From NCBI RefSeq assembly GCF_016616425.1, contig NZ_CP067101.1, forward strand, positions 3,472,001 to 3,536,000: a stretch of 64,000 bases of DNA, given 5' to 3'. Under the pieces are notes generated by a model. That model was not told where the DNA came from. It did no database searches and saw nothing but the letters and a program-made list of their open reading frames with translations. This document shows positions 16,888 to 26,003 of this stretch, piece by piece. Position numbers and translations under genes: made by a program. Numbering within the stretch: the stretch's first letter is position 1; each line of letters starts with the position of its first letter. The DNA comes from Bradyrhizobium diazoefficiens. GTDB lineage: Bacteria > Pseudomonadota > Alphaproteobacteria > Rhizobiales > Xanthobacteraceae.

Positions 16888-17805
16888 ATGGCAATCAGGT
16901 TTGACGGACGCGTCGCCATCGTCACCGGAGCGGGCAATGGTCTGGGGCGCGCGCATGCGCTGGGACTGGCCAGCCGCGGCGCCAGGGTCGTGGTCAATGA
17001 TTTTGGCGGCGCGCGTGACGGCACCGGCGGCTCGCTATCGCCGGCGGAAGCCGTGGTCGAGGAAATCCGCAAGGCCGGCGGCACCGCGATGGCCGACGGC
17101 GCCGACGTCTCCAATTTCGAGCAGGTCATCGCCATGGTGGAGCGCGCCACCAGGGAATGGGGCAGCGTCGATCTTCTGTGCGCCAATGCCGGCATCCTGC
17201 GCGACAAATCGTTCGGCAAGATGGAGGCCGCCGATTTCCAGAAGGTGCTCGACGTGCACCTGGTCGGCACCTTCTATTGCTGCAAGGCGGCCTGGGCCGG
17301 CATGCGCGATCGCAATTACGGCCGTATCGTATTGACGACATCGTCCTCCGGCCTCTACGGCAATTTCGGCCAGGCCAATTACGGCGCGGCGAAATCCGGC
17401 ATGGTCGGCCTGATGAACGTGCTGGCCGAAGAAGGCCGCAAGAACAACATTCGCGTCAACATCATCTCGCCGACGGCCGCAACCCGCATGACAGAAGAGC
17501 TGCTGCCGCCGCAGGCGCTGCAACTGATGAAGCCGAACGCGATCACGCCGGCGGTCGAGTACATGCTCAGCGAGGACGCGCCGACCCGCACCATCATGGG
17601 TGCCGGCGCAGGCTCCTTCGCCGTGATCAAGATCCTGGAAAGCGAAGGCGTGAACCTGCCGGAGTCCGAATGGACGCCGGACGCGGTCGCCGCGCATTTC
17701 GCTGAGATCAGCGACATGTCGAAGGCCAAGGCGCTCACGGGTGCGTTCGAGCAAACGCAGAAATACGTGGCGCAGGCCGCGGCACGGGCGGGGATCAAGC
17801 TCTGA
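16888..17805 (+). CDS. SDR family (3R)-hydroxyacyl-CoA dehydrogenase-like protein
   Basis: A 305-residue short-chain dehydrogenase. The N-terminal TGAGNGLGRAHALGLASRGARVVVND and the loop GGARDGTGGSLSPAEAVVEEI are hallmarks of the dehydrogenase domain of MFE-2/FabG-like acyl-CoA enzymes. The catalytic Tyr-Lys is in ANYGAAKSGMVGL, with the Ser in TTSSSGLYG upstream. The extra C-terminal stretch (residues 250-305) also fits that branch. The expected reaction is oxidation of (3R)-hydroxyacyl-CoA to 3-ketoacyl-CoA with NAD(P). It lies downstream of the synthetase and MaoC genes, separated by a palindromic element. Its TGA overlaps the presumed CTG start of the next gene. Confidence 0.88.
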   Translation: MAIRFDGRVAIVTGAGNGLGRAHALGLASRGARVVVNDFGGARDGTGGSLSPAEAVVEEIRKAGGTAMADGADVSNFEQVIAMVERATREWGSVDLLCANAGILRDKSFGKMEAADFQKVLDVHLVGTFYCCKAAWAGMRDRNYGRIVLTTSSSGLYGNFGQANYGAAKSGMVGLMNVLAEEGRKNNIRVNIISPTAATRMTEELLPPQALQLMKPNAITPAVEYMLSEDAPTRTIMGAGAGSFAVIKILESEGVNLPESEWTPDAVAAHFAEISDMSKAKALTGAFEQTQKYVAQAAARAGIKL

Positions 17806-19019
17806 CGGATGTCGCCGTCATCGGTGCCGGTCCCGCCGGGCTGATGGCGGCGGAGGTGCTGGCGCAGGGCGGCGCGGCCGTCACCGTCTACGATGCGATG
17901 CCGTCCGCAGGGCGCAAATTCCTGATGGCGGGCCGCGGCGGACTCAACCTCACCCACAGCGAGCCGCTGCCGCAGTTCATGGTGCGCTATCGCGAGGCGG
18001 CACCGAAGCTGCAAGCCGCGATTGAAGCCTTTTCGCCCGACGCGTTGCGTGCGTGGAGCGCAGCACTGGGCGAGCCGACCTTCGTCGGCACCAGCGGCCG
18101 GGTGTTTCCAAAAGCGTTCAAGGCCTCGCCCTTGCTGCGCGCCTGGCTCCGGCGCCTCGACGCTGGCGGCGTGCGGTTTGTCTTCCGTCATCGCTGGACG
18201 GGCTGGGACGGCGCGGGGCGGCTGCTGTTTCGAACGCCCAATGGCGTGGCGGCCGTCGCTGCCAGTGCGACGGTGCTGGCGCTCGGTGGTGCGAGCTGGC
18301 CACGGCTCGGCTCGGATGGCGGCTGGGCCGAACTCCTCGCGGCAAAAGGCGTTGCCATCGCGAAGCTCCGGCCCGCCAATTCCGGCTTCACGGTCGCCTG
18401 GTCCGAACTGTTCCGCGACCGCTTCGAGGGCCAGCCGCTCAAGGGCGTGGCGCTGACGGTCGGTGCCCACACGGTGCGCGGCGAGGCCATGATCACGCGC
18501 AACGGCATCGAAGGCGCCGCGGTCTACGCGCTGTCGGCGGAGTTGCGGGAGGCGGTACTGAGTCTCGGACAGGCGCGCTTGATGATCGCATTGCGGCCCG
18601 ACCTCGAGGCCGCCGCATTGACCACGCGGCTATCGGGCACCCGCGGCAAGCAGTCGCTCGCGAATTTCCTGCGCAAGGCGGCGCAATTGTCACCGGTCGG
18701 CATCGGCCTGATGCAGGAGGCCGCCATCGCATCGGGACGCCCGCTGGCCGCGTTCTCGCCGGCCGAGCTTGCGCGACTGATCAACGCTATCCCGGTTCAG
18801 CTCACCGGCGTTGCCCCGATCGATCGCGCGATCTCGACCGCGGGCGGGATTGCGTTCGACGAACTCGACGAGACCTTCATGCTGCGCAAGCTGCCGGGCG
18901 TGTTCGCCGCGGGCGAAATGCTGGACTGGGAGGCGCCGACCGGCGGCTACCTGCTGCAAGCGTCGTTTGCGACGGGGGCGGCCGCGGGCAGAGGTGTGTT
19001 GGAGTGGCTTGACGTGTAG
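17802..19019 (+). CDS. BaiN/YhiN-type NAD(P)/FAD-dependent oxidoreductase, likely CTG start
   Basis: A flavoprotein of the BaiN/RdsA (HI0933, TIGR03862-like) family. Visible are an N-terminal dinucleotide fold AVIGAGPAGLMAAEVL, the family motif AGRKFLMAGRGGLNLTHSE, and the C-terminal AGEMLDWEAPTGGYLLQASFATGAAAG. The first ATG (17844) falls after the GxGxxG motif and would destroy FAD binding. The frame is open back to the upstream gene but has no ATG, GTG or TTG there. A CTG at 17802, overlapping the SDR stop as CTGA, would give 405 residues starting with T-D-V-A-V-I-G-A-G. I therefore place the start there. Function in the cell is unclear; some members reduce bile-acid or steroid double bonds. 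Confidence 0.75.
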   Translation: MTDVAVIGAGPAGLMAAEVLAQGGAAVTVYDAMPSAGRKFLMAGRGGLNLTHSEPLPQFMVRYREAAPKLQAAIEAFSPDALRAWSAALGEPTFVGTSGRVFPKAFKASPLLRAWLRRLDAGGVRFVFRHRWTGWDGAGRLLFRTPNGVAAVAASATVLALGGASWPRLGSDGGWAELLAAKGVAIAKLRPANSGFTVAWSELFRDRFEGQPLKGVALTVGAHTVRGEAMITRNGIEGAAVYALSAELREAVLSLGQARLMIALRPDLEAAALTTRLSGTRGKQSLANFLRKAAQLSPVGIGLMQEAAIASGRPLAAFSPAELARLINAIPVQLTGVAPIDRAISTAGGIAFDELDETFMLRKLPGVFAAGEMLDWEAPTGGYLLQASFATGAAAGRGVLEWLDV

Positions 19020-19099
19020 GATGGGTAGAGCGCAGCGAAACCCATCATTTCAATCCAGCGCAAATAGCGATGGGTTTCGCTGCGCTCTACCCATCCTAC
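19016..19099. repeat. Palindromic element overlapping the flavoprotein stop codon
   Basis: Near-perfect arms start GTAGGATGGGTAGAGCGCAG and end GCGCTCTACCCATCCTAC, with GGTAGAGCGCAGCGAAACCC matched by GGGTTTCGCTGCGCTCTACC. The TAG stop of the BaiN-like gene is the second to fourth base of the element, so the element supplies the end of the gene. It lies between convergent genes. Confidence 0.88.
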
Positions 19100-19106
19100 C
19101 AGGCCC

Positions 19107-20186
19107 CTACCGCAGCTTTCCCCGTGCCGCGACCGGCAGTGTTCCGATGATCTCCTCGCCGCGCACCATTACCACTTCGTCCATCATGTTCACGACGACG
19201 CAGACATGGTTCGGCACGATGCGAACGATATCGCCGACATTCGGCCGCGTGTTGCTGCGCGACAGGTCGAGGAAGCCGTGCTCCTCGGCGAAGCGCGCGA
19301 TTCTTGCTTCGGGGTGCTCCAGGATCAGGCCGTGACCGTCGAGGCCGCCAGTGTCCGACGTCAGCGTCTTGGAGCCGGCGTCCAGGATGCCGCGCTCGGG
19401 CGCGGCGCGGCTTACCACCGTCGAATAGATGTGCAGCGCGCAGTCGTCCCAGCTGGCGACGCCGGCTGCGACCTGCATGCGGTCGTTGTAGATGTAGGTG
19501 CCGAAGCGGTGCTCGGTGCCGCCCTTGAGCTTGCCGAGATTCTTCAGGTTCGGCGTGCCGCCGGTCGAGACGATCTTTGCGTCGAGCCCGTGCGCACGCA
19601 CGCCGGCCAACGCCTCGTCGTAGAATTTCTGCGCATCGGCCCAGCCAGTTTCGGTCGGATACATGAGAAAGCCGGCAAACTGCAGTCCCTTCGAGCCGGC
19701 GATCTCGCGCGCCAGCGCAATGGCCTCGGCCGGTGTCTCGACGCCGGCGCGCTTGCGGCCGGTGTCGCATTCGACCACGACCGATAGCGGGCGGCCCGAC
19801 GCCGCGGCTGCCTTGGGGAGGCCCGCTACGACGGTCGAATTGTCAGCGGCGACCGTCATGTTGGCCTTGGCCTGGAGTGCGCCGAGGCGCGCCATCTTCT
19901 CCTCGCCGAGCAGGTTGTAGCTGATCAAGATGTCGTCGATGCCGGCATTGGCCATGATCTCGGCTTCGCCGAGCTTCTGACAGGTGATGCCCTTGGCGCC
20001 GGCTGCGACCTGCATCTTCGCGATCGTCGGGTTCTTGTGCGTCTTGATGTGGGGGCGGTTGGCGAGTCCGGCGTCGTCGCAGGCTTTCTGGATCCGGGCG
20101 ATATTGCGCTCGACCCGGTCCATGTCGATGACGGCACAGGGCGTGCCGTATTCGCGTGCGATCTTGGCGGCGAGGGGAGTGGTCAT
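19107..20186 (-). CDS. DSD1-family PLP-dependent amino-acid lyase (D-threonine aldolase/D-serine dehydratase type)
   Basis: A 359-residue fold-III PLP enzyme with an alanine-racemase N-terminal barrel. The PLP lysine lies in RPHIKTHKNPTIAKMQ (about residue 45). YNLLGEEKMARL and SVVVECDTGRKRAGV follow, and the metal-binding His/Cys region is near the C-terminus (RPNVGDIVRIVPNHVCVVVNMMDEV), as in D-threonine aldolase and D-serine dehydratase. The start MTTPLAAK is preceded by AAAGGAC; a 12-codon longer frame exists but overlaps a repeat. Likely a cytoplasmic metal-dependent D-3-hydroxy-amino-acid aldolase or dehydratase. It stands alone between a repeat and the ABC-F gene. Confidence 0.82.
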   Translation of the reverse strand: MTTPLAAKIAREYGTPCAVIDMDRVERNIARIQKACDDAGLANRPHIKTHKNPTIAKMQVAAGAKGITCQKLGEAEIMANAGIDDILISYNLLGEEKMARLGALQAKANMTVAADNSTVVAGLPKAAAASGRPLSVVVECDTGRKRAGVETPAEAIALAREIAGSKGLQFAGFLMYPTETGWADAQKFYDEALAGVRAHGLDAKIVSTGGTPNLKNLGKLKGGTEHRFGTYIYNDRMQVAAGVASWDDCALHIYSTVVSRAAPERGILDAGSKTLTSDTGGLDGHGLILEHPEARIARFAEEHGFLDLSRSNTRPNVGDIVRIVPNHVCVVVNMMDEVVMVRGEEIIGTLPVAARGKLR

Positions 20187-20204
20187 GGAAGTCCTTTTAG
20201 TTGG

Positions 20205-20251
20205 CGCGTATTCCGATCGCAAAACCGGTGCCCACTTTTGCGGAATACGCG
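20205..20251. repeat. Short palindrome with the AAAACCGGTGCCCACTTTTG core
   Basis: Arms CGCGTATTCCG and CGGAATACGCG are exact 11 bp complements around a 25 bp centre containing CAAAACCGGTGCCCACTTTTG. I recall this core as a very common intergenic motif in Rhizobiales. It fills the gap between the DSD1-type gene and the ABC-F gene and ends one base before the ABC-F stop codon. Confidence 0.8.
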
Positions 20252-22066
20252 CTATGCCTGTTCAATCTCTTCGCGGAGCATTTCGAGTTCGAGCCAGCGC
20301 TCTTCGGCGGCGGACAGTTCCCCATGTGCCTTGGCGATGGCGGCCGAGGCGTCGTCGAATGTCTTGCGATCCCTGGCGTAGAGGTTGGGATCGTCGAGCA
20401 CGCGCTGCAGCCTGGCGATGTCGGCCTGCAGAGTTTCCATCTTCTTCGGCAGCGTTTCCAGCGCGTGCTTCTCGTTGAAGCTCAGCTTCCGCTTCGGCGC
20501 GGACGCAACCGCAGCAGCGGAGCGCTGCTCTTTCTTCTCTGCCGGGGCTTGTGCTTTCGCCGTCTCGCGCTTCAGGTCCGCCCCGCGCTGCGCCAGCATG
20601 TCGCTGTAGCCGCCGGCATATTCGATCCACCTGCCGTCGCCCTCGGGCGCGATCACCGAGGTGACGACGCGGTCGAGGAAGTCGCGGTCGTGGCTGATCA
20701 GGATGACCGTGCCCTCGTAATCGCCGAGCATGTCCTCGAGCACGTCGAGCGTTTCGAGGTCGAGATCATTGGTCGGTTCGTCCAGCACCAAGAGGTTGGA
20801 TGGCTTTGCCAGCGCGCGGGCCAGCATCAACCGGCCACGCTCGCCGCCCGAGAGCACTTCGACCGGCGTGCCGCGCTGCTCCTGCGCGAACAGAAAGTCC
20901 TTCATGTAGCCGACGACATGCTTCGGCTTTCCGCCGACCATGATCTGGTCGCCGCGGCCGCCGGTGAGCGCTTCGGCCAGCGTTGATTTGGGATCGAGGC
21001 TTTCGCGATGCTGATCGAGGGTCGCGATCTCCAGGTTGGCCCCGAGCCGTATCGTGCCGGAATCAGGCTGCATGCCGCCGGTGAGCAGATTGACCAGCGT
21101 GGTCTTGCCGGCGCCATTCGGACCGATGATGCCGAGCCGGTCCCCGCGCTGGATGCGGGTGGAGAAATTCTCGACGATCTTGCGCTCGCCATAGGCCTTG
21201 GTGACGTTCTTCGCCTCGATCACCAGCTTGCCCGACTGCTCGGCTTCGGCCGCCGCGAGACTAGCGGTGCCGGCCGTGCCGCGATAGGTGCGGCGCTGGT
21301 CGCGCAGCGTGTGCAGATTGGCGAGGCGCTTGACGTTGCGCTTGCGGCGGCCGGAGACGCCGTGACGCAGCCAGTGCTCCTCGTCGACGATCTTGCGGTC
21401 GAGCTTGTGCTGGTCGCGCTCTTCCTCGGCCAGCACCTCGTCGCGCCAGGTCTCGAACGAGGCAAAGCCGCGGTCGATCTGCTTGATCTTGCCGCGGTCG
21501 AGCCAGGCGGTCGAACGCGACAGATTGGTCAGGAAGCGGCGGTCGTGGCTGATGATCACCAGCGCGCTGCGTCGGCCGTCAAGCTCCTTTTCCAGCCATT
21601 CGATGGTGGAGAGATCGAGGTGGTTGGTCGGCTCATCCAGCAGCAGGATGTCGGGCGAGGGCGCCAGCACATATGCCAGCGCCGCGCGGCGGGCCTCGCC
21701 GCCGGAGAGATTATGCGGATTCTCGTCCCCGGTCAGCCCGAGCTGCTGCAGCAGATAGCGCGCCTGGTGCTGGTCGTCGCCGGGGGCGAGGCCGGACTCG
21801 ACATAGGCGAGCGTAGTCTTGTGCGCGCCGAACTCCGGCTCCTGCGGCAGGTAGCGTACGGTCGCGCCGGGCTGCACGAAGCGCGTGCCGCCGTCGGGCT
21901 CGACGAGGCCGGCCGCGATCTTGAGCAGCGTCGATTTGCCGGATCCGTTGCGTCCGATCAGGCAGACGCGTTCGGATGGCGCGACATTGAGCTCGACACC
22001 GCTGAGAAGCGGCGTGCCGCCAAAGGTCAGCCTGATGTCTTTCAACTGGATCAGCGGCGGCGCCAT
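20252..22066 (-). CDS. ABC-F family ATP-binding protein (Uup-like)
   Basis: A 604-residue soluble protein with two ATPase domains: Walker A GRNGSGKST (about residue 38) and GPNGAGKTT (about residue 320), signatures LSGGEARRAALAYVL and LSGGERGRLMLARAL, and Walker B LLDEPTNHLD and VLDEPTNDLD. No membrane segments, so not a transporter. ABC-F proteins bind the ribosomal E site and relieve stalled translation or protect from antibiotics. The C-terminal 70 residues (ETLPKKMETLQADIARLQ) form a charged coiled coil like the Uup C-terminal domain. The next gene upstream on the same strand ends only two bases before the start. Confidence 0.93.
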   Translation of the reverse strand: MAPPLIQLKDIRLTFGGTPLLSGVELNVAPSERVCLIGRNGSGKSTLLKIAAGLVEPDGGTRFVQPGATVRYLPQEPEFGAHKTTLAYVESGLAPGDDQHQARYLLQQLGLTGDENPHNLSGGEARRAALAYVLAPSPDILLLDEPTNHLDLSTIEWLEKELDGRRSALVIISHDRRFLTNLSRSTAWLDRGKIKQIDRGFASFETWRDEVLAEEERDQHKLDRKIVDEEHWLRHGVSGRRKRNVKRLANLHTLRDQRRTYRGTAGTASLAAAEAEQSGKLVIEAKNVTKAYGERKIVENFSTRIQRGDRLGIIGPNGAGKTTLVNLLTGGMQPDSGTIRLGANLEIATLDQHRESLDPKSTLAEALTGGRGDQIMVGGKPKHVVGYMKDFLFAQEQRGTPVEVLSGGERGRLMLARALAKPSNLLVLDEPTNDLDLETLDVLEDMLGDYEGTVILISHDRDFLDRVVTSVIAPEGDGRWIEYAGGYSDMLAQRGADLKRETAKAQAPAEKKEQRSAAAVASAPKRKLSFNEKHALETLPKKMETLQADIARLQRVLDDPNLYARDRKTFDDASAAIAKAHGELSAAEERWLELEMLREEIEQA

Positions 22067-22068
22067 GA

Positions 22069-22560
22069 TCAGCTCTGACTCGTTGCGGCCGCGTCAGTGC
22101 GGCGGCGCTGGATCCGGCGCAGCGTCTGGTCGAGCGCCGAGAGAAATGTGGAACGGTCGCGCGGCGCGAACGAGCGCGGGCCGCCGGTCACTTCGCCGGC
22201 CGAGCGCAGATCCGTCATGAGGTTGCGCACCGCCAGCGTCATCCCGATCGACTCTTCCGTGAACGGCTTTCCGTTCGGCGCGATCACGTCGGCGCCCGCC
22301 TTCACGCACCGGCTGGCGAGCGGGATGTCGGAGGTCACCACGACGTCGCCGGACCTGGCGCGCTCGGCGATCCAGTCGTCGGCGGCGTCCATGCCGCTAC
22401 CTGCCGCGACGCGCTCGATCAGAGGATCGTGGGGCACGCGAATGAAATTTCCGGCGACCACGCTCACGGGCACCCCGTGTCGGAGCGCCACGCGGTAAAT
22501 CTCGTCCTTCACGGGACAGGCGTCAGCATCGACATAGATGCGGGTGGGAGTGTCAGTCAT
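22069..22560 (-). CDS. YaiI/YqxD family protein (DUF188)
   Basis: A 163-residue protein of the conserved DUF188 family. It begins [20 protein letters not shown], with an acidic D-A-D-A-C-P motif like PIN-domain nucleases, and also contains [31 protein letters not shown]. The biochemical role of the family is not established; a nuclease-like fold is suggested. The start is [14 protein letters not shown]; a much longer in-frame extension runs antisense through the next gene and is not believable. The gene probably shares a transcript with the ABC-F gene, since they are two bases apart. Confidence 0.9.
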   Translation of the reverse strand: MTDTPTRIYVDADACPVKDEIYRVALRHGVPVSVVAGNFIRVPHDPLIERVAAGSGMDAADDWIAERARSGDVVVTSDIPLASRCVKAGADVIAPNGKPFTEESIGMTLAVRNLMTDLRSAGEVTGGPRSFAPRDRSTFLSALDQTLRRIQRRRTDAAATSQS

Positions 22561-22665
22561 TGGCCGCGTGGTACCCCATTCGGGCTGCAAAGGCGAGGGG
22601 ATTGACCCCGGTTCCTCAGGGCCTACGATCGTCCCTGAAACAACAAGAATGGGGAAGGCCAAGCC

Positions 22666-23466
22666 ATGCCGAACCGGCTCGAAACCTATCGCGTCGAGGC
22701 CTACAACACCGCAAAACAATCCGAAAACAAGATGCATGACGACACGGTGGCGCGCCGCTTCGGATTTGAAGGCGGGCTGGTCCCTGGCGTCGATGTGTTC
22801 GCCTACATGATGCACGTGCCTCTGGCACGCTGGGGCCGGGACTTCCTGTCGCGCGGGCTGGTCGAGGCGCGCTTCATCAAGCCGGTCTATGACGGCGAGA
22901 CTGCGGATGTCGATGCCACCGAGCACAACGGCCTGCTCACGATCGAGGTGTTCAGCCGCACGGAGCTCTGCGCCACGGGCACGGCGTCTTTGCCGTCGGC
23001 CGCTCCTGCGGTTGCGCTGAGCGACTATGTCGCGGCCCCCGCCGTTGCCGAGCGCACGCCTGTCAGCCCGGAAACCTTCGAGACCGGGAAATGGCTGGGC
23101 ACGATGCCGCGCCGCTGGACCGGGCAGGACGGGGCGGACTATCTCGCCGACATCAGGGAGACCGATCCGATCTTCGCGCGCGAGGGCCTTGGCCATCCCG
23201 GCCTCATCCAGCGCGTCATGAACCGCGTGCTGGTCGACAACACCATTCTGGGTCCGTGGATCCACGTCGGCAGTCGCATGCAACTGCTCTCAGCCGCGCG
23301 CGCCGGCGACGAGATCACGGCGCGGGCCAGGGTCGCCGCGAACTACGAGAAGAAAGGCCATCGCTTCGTCGAACTCGATGCGCTGGTCGTTGCCAACGGC
23401 ACGACGCCGATCGCGCACTGCCTGCATACGGCAATCTACCAGCCGCGCGAGCAGGCGGCGGCGTAG
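22666..23466 (+). CDS. Hotdog-fold protein, MaoC-like double domain
   Basis: A 266-residue protein that I read as two hotdog domains. The first contains [25 protein letters not shown] (about residues 27-51), resembling the catalytic helix of MaoC hydratases, though the motif is not the strict DxxxxH form. The second carries [47 protein letters not shown]. Related proteins are annotated only as hotdog-fold or MaoC-like. It may act on an acyl-CoA. Start ATG follows a purine-rich GGGGAAGGCCAAGCC. It stands alone, divergent from yaiI. Confidence 0.7.
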   Translation: MPNRLETYRVEAYNTAKQSENKMHDDTVARRFGFEGGLVPGVDVFAYMMHVPLARWGRDFLSRGLVEARFIKPVYDGETADVDATEHNGLLTIEVFSRTELCATGTASLPSAAPAVALSDYVAAPAVAERTPVSPETFETGKWLGTMPRRWTGQDGADYLADIRETDPIFAREGLGHPGLIQRVMNRVLVDNTILGPWIHVGSRMQLLSAARAGDEITARARVAANYEKKGHRFVELDALVVANGTTPIAHCLHTAIYQPREQAAA

Positions 23467-23482
23467 AGGGAGGAGGCAAGCC

Positions 23483-23603
23483 CGTCATTCCAGAAGCGGT
23501 GTCATGCTCCGCGGAGGCGGGGCATCCAGTACGCTGCGGCTTCTCGATTCCAGCCGCGCCGTCTCTGGAATACTGGATCGCCCGATCAAGTCGGGCGATG
23601 ACG
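23483..23603. repeat. Compound palindromic intergenic element
   Basis: Contains CCCGTCATTCCAGAAGCGG, two nested CCAGTA and TACTGG words, and the 3' hairpin GCCCGATCAAGTCGGGC followed by GATGACGG. It belongs to the same mosaic family as the elements at 6.7 and 28.0 kb (shared GTCATTCC and GATGAC ends) and lies between convergent genes. Confidence 0.75.
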
Positions 23604-23630
23604 GCTTTGTTGTGGATGCGGAAGGGTCTC

Positions 23631-26003
23631 CTACGCCGCCTTTGCCTTCGCGTCCTGGATTGCACGCCACACCCGCTCCGGGGTCAGCGGCATGTCGATG
23701 TGCTTGATGCCGTAGTCTGACAGCGCATCGAGCACCGCGTTCACCACGGTCGACAGACTGCCGGCGCAGCCGGCTTCGCCGCAGCCCTTGCTGCCGAGCG
23801 GATTGGTCGTGGCCGGCACCGGGTGATCGCCGACCGTCATGTTGGGAACGTCCTCCGCGCGGGGCAGGGCGTAGTCCATCAGCGAACCCGTGATCGGCTG
23901 GCCGCTTTCGTCGTAGCGGATGTGCTCCATCAGCGCTTGTCCGATGCCCTGGACGACGCCGCCATGAAGCTGGCCTGCGACCAGCATCGGGTTGATCACC
24001 GTGCCGAAATCGTTGACCGCGCTGTAGCGCACGATCTGCACCACGCCGGTCTCCGGATCGATCTCGACCTCGGCGACGTGACAGCCGTTCGGGAAGGCCG
24101 AGGGCACCGGCTCGCTGGTGTGGTCGACGTCGAGGCTGTCAGGGACGCCCTCCGGCGTCTTGCCGTCATGCAAGCGCTTGGCGAGCTCCATGATGTCGAT
24201 GCTGCGATCGGTGCCGGCGATGGTGAAGCGGCCATTGGCGAACTCGATGTCGGCTTCGGACGCCTCCAGCATGTGCGCAGCGGCGCGCTTGCCTTTCTCA
24301 ATCACGAGCTTGGCGGCGCCCACGATCGCCATGCCGCTCGCGGTGATCGAGCGCGAGCCGCCGGTGCCGCTGCCGGTGTGGACGACGTCGCTGTCGCCCT
24401 GCACCAGCTTGACGCTCTCGAAGGGAATGCCGAGCTGCGCACACAGCACCTGTGCGAACGGCGTGGCATGGCCCTGGCCATAGTCGAGCGTGCCGGTGAT
24501 CAGCTGCACCGTACCGTCGGGGTCGAACAGGATCTTGCCGAGCTCGACGCTGGGCGGCGCGGTGACCTCGAGATAGGAGCCGACCGCGATGCCGCGCAGC
24601 TTGCCGGCCTTCTTGCTCTCCTTCTTGCGCTTGGCGAAATTCTCGTGGTCGGAGATTTCGAGCGCCTTGTTGAAGACGGCCTGGAAGTCGCCGCTGTCAT
24701 AGGTGACGCCGGAGGAGGCCGGGAATGGCATCTGGTTCGGCTTGATGAAATTGCGCTTACGCAAGGTCAGCCGATTGATGCCCATCTCGTCGGCGGCGCG
24801 GTCGATCAGCCGCTCCATGTAGTAGTTCGCCTCCGGCCGGCCGGCGCCGCGATAGGCGCCCATCAGCGTGGTGTTGGTCAGCACCACCTTGATGTCGACG
24901 GCCATCAAGGGCGTGCGGTAGACGCTCGAAAAATTCTTGCCGGTGTTGAGCGAGAGCGGCCCCGGCGCAACGCCGGTGATGTAGGCACCGAGATTGCCGT
25001 AGCCGGACAGCTTGGCTGCGAGGAAATGCCCCTCGGCGTCGAGCGCGAGTTCTGCGTGGATCTTCTGCGCGCGGCCGTGGCTGTCCGAGAGGAAGCTGGT
25101 CGAACGCTCGTCGAGCCACTTCACGGGACGGCCCAGCACTTTCGCCGCGTAGAGGATGCACATGTATTCGGGATAGTTGATGTTCTTCATGCCGAAGGAG
25201 CCGCCGACATTGGCGGTGAGGATGCGCACCTTCTCGTTCGGCACCTTCAGGTTCTTGGCGAGGTTGGCGCGGTTGCCGGCGACGCCTTGCGTCGGCACCT
25301 GCAGCGTGTATCGCTCGGTCTTCTTGTCGTAGGAGGCAAGGCCCACGCGCGGCTCCATCGAGACTACGGCGACGCGCGTGTTCTCGATGTCGATCTTCGT
25401 CACATGGGCGGCGCCGGCGAAGGCGGCGTTCACCTTGTCCATGTCGCCATAATGGTAGTCGAGCGCAACGTTGTTCGGAATATGGTCATAGAGCTGCGGC
25501 GCGCCGGGCTTCGCCGCTTCGTCGGGATCGGTCACTGCCGGCAGCGGCTCGATATCGAGCTCGACAGCTTCGGCCGCATCGCGGGCCTGCGCCAGCGTCT
25601 CTGCCACGACGAAGGCGACGGGATCGCCGACGAAGCGGACCTTGTCGGTCGCCAGCGGCTGGCGGTTGGTCTGGAGCAGGGGCGAGCCGTCGCGGCTCTT
25701 CAGCGGCAGTCCACAGGTGAAGGGGCCGTAGCCGGCGGCGTCGAGGTCGGTGCCGGTCCAAACCCCCAGCACGCCCGGCATGGCCTTGGCTGCATCGATC
25801 CCGATGCCGCGGATGATGCCATGGGCGTGAGTGGAACGGACCACCACGGCATAGGCCTGGCCGGGCAGGTTGAAATCGTCGGTGTAGCGGCCCTTGCCGC
25901 GCACCAGCGTGTCGTCCTCCTTGCGGCGGACCGGTTGCCCGACGCCATATTTTTGCAGTGCAATAGCGTTGTCGAGCGTGGAGGATTTGGTGTGTTCTTG
26001 CAT
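23631..26003 (-). CDS. Xanthine dehydrogenase-family molybdopterin subunit (CoxL-like, form II)
   Basis: A 790-residue large subunit of the molybdenum hydroxylase family. N-terminal VGQPVRRKEDDTLVRGKGRYTDDF, then repeated cofactor-binding segments (GGSFGMKNINYPE, GYGQGHATPFAQV, GTGGSRSITASGMA) and a C-terminal KGCGEAGCAGSLSTVVNAVLDAL containing the catalytic Glu. The active-site loop reads AYRGAGRPE (about residue 385), not the AYRCSFR of true CO dehydrogenase, so it is a form II enzyme, probably an aldehyde or heterocycle oxidase. The iron-sulfur and FAD subunits normally encoded beside it are absent from both flanks, so partners must lie elsewhere or the protein is orphaned. Start MQEHTKSSTLD; eight upstream codons are possible. 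Confidence 0.88.
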   Translation of the reverse strand: MQEHTKSSTLDNAIALQKYGVGQPVRRKEDDTLVRGKGRYTDDFNLPGQAYAVVVRSTHAHGIIRGIGIDAAKAMPGVLGVWTGTDLDAAGYGPFTCGLPLKSRDGSPLLQTNRQPLATDKVRFVGDPVAFVVAETLAQARDAAEAVELDIEPLPAVTDPDEAAKPGAPQLYDHIPNNVALDYHYGDMDKVNAAFAGAAHVTKIDIENTRVAVVSMEPRVGLASYDKKTERYTLQVPTQGVAGNRANLAKNLKVPNEKVRILTANVGGSFGMKNINYPEYMCILYAAKVLGRPVKWLDERSTSFLSDSHGRAQKIHAELALDAEGHFLAAKLSGYGNLGAYITGVAPGPLSLNTGKNFSSVYRTPLMAVDIKVVLTNTTLMGAYRGAGRPEANYYMERLIDRAADEMGINRLTLRKRNFIKPNQMPFPASSGVTYDSGDFQAVFNKALEISDHENFAKRKKESKKAGKLRGIAVGSYLEVTAPPSVELGKILFDPDGTVQLITGTLDYGQGHATPFAQVLCAQLGIPFESVKLVQGDSDVVHTGSGTGGSRSITASGMAIVGAAKLVIEKGKRAAAHMLEASEADIEFANGRFTIAGTDRSIDIMELAKRLHDGKTPEGVPDSLDVDHTSEPVPSAFPNGCHVAEVEIDPETGVVQIVRYSAVNDFGTVINPMLVAGQLHGGVVQGIGQALMEHIRYDESGQPITGSLMDYALPRAEDVPNMTVGDHPVPATTNPLGSKGCGEAGCAGSLSTVVNAVLDALSDYGIKHIDMPLTPERVWRAIQDAKAKAA

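Noticed and set aside
22069..23283. 404-residue protein including the DUF188 domain
   Set aside because: Only the last 163 residues match YaiI; the rest is antisense to the hotdog gene.
23631..26003. Aerobic carbon monoxide dehydrogenase operon
   Set aside because: The active-site loop is AYRGAGR, not the form I AYRCSFR, and the medium and small subunits are missing.
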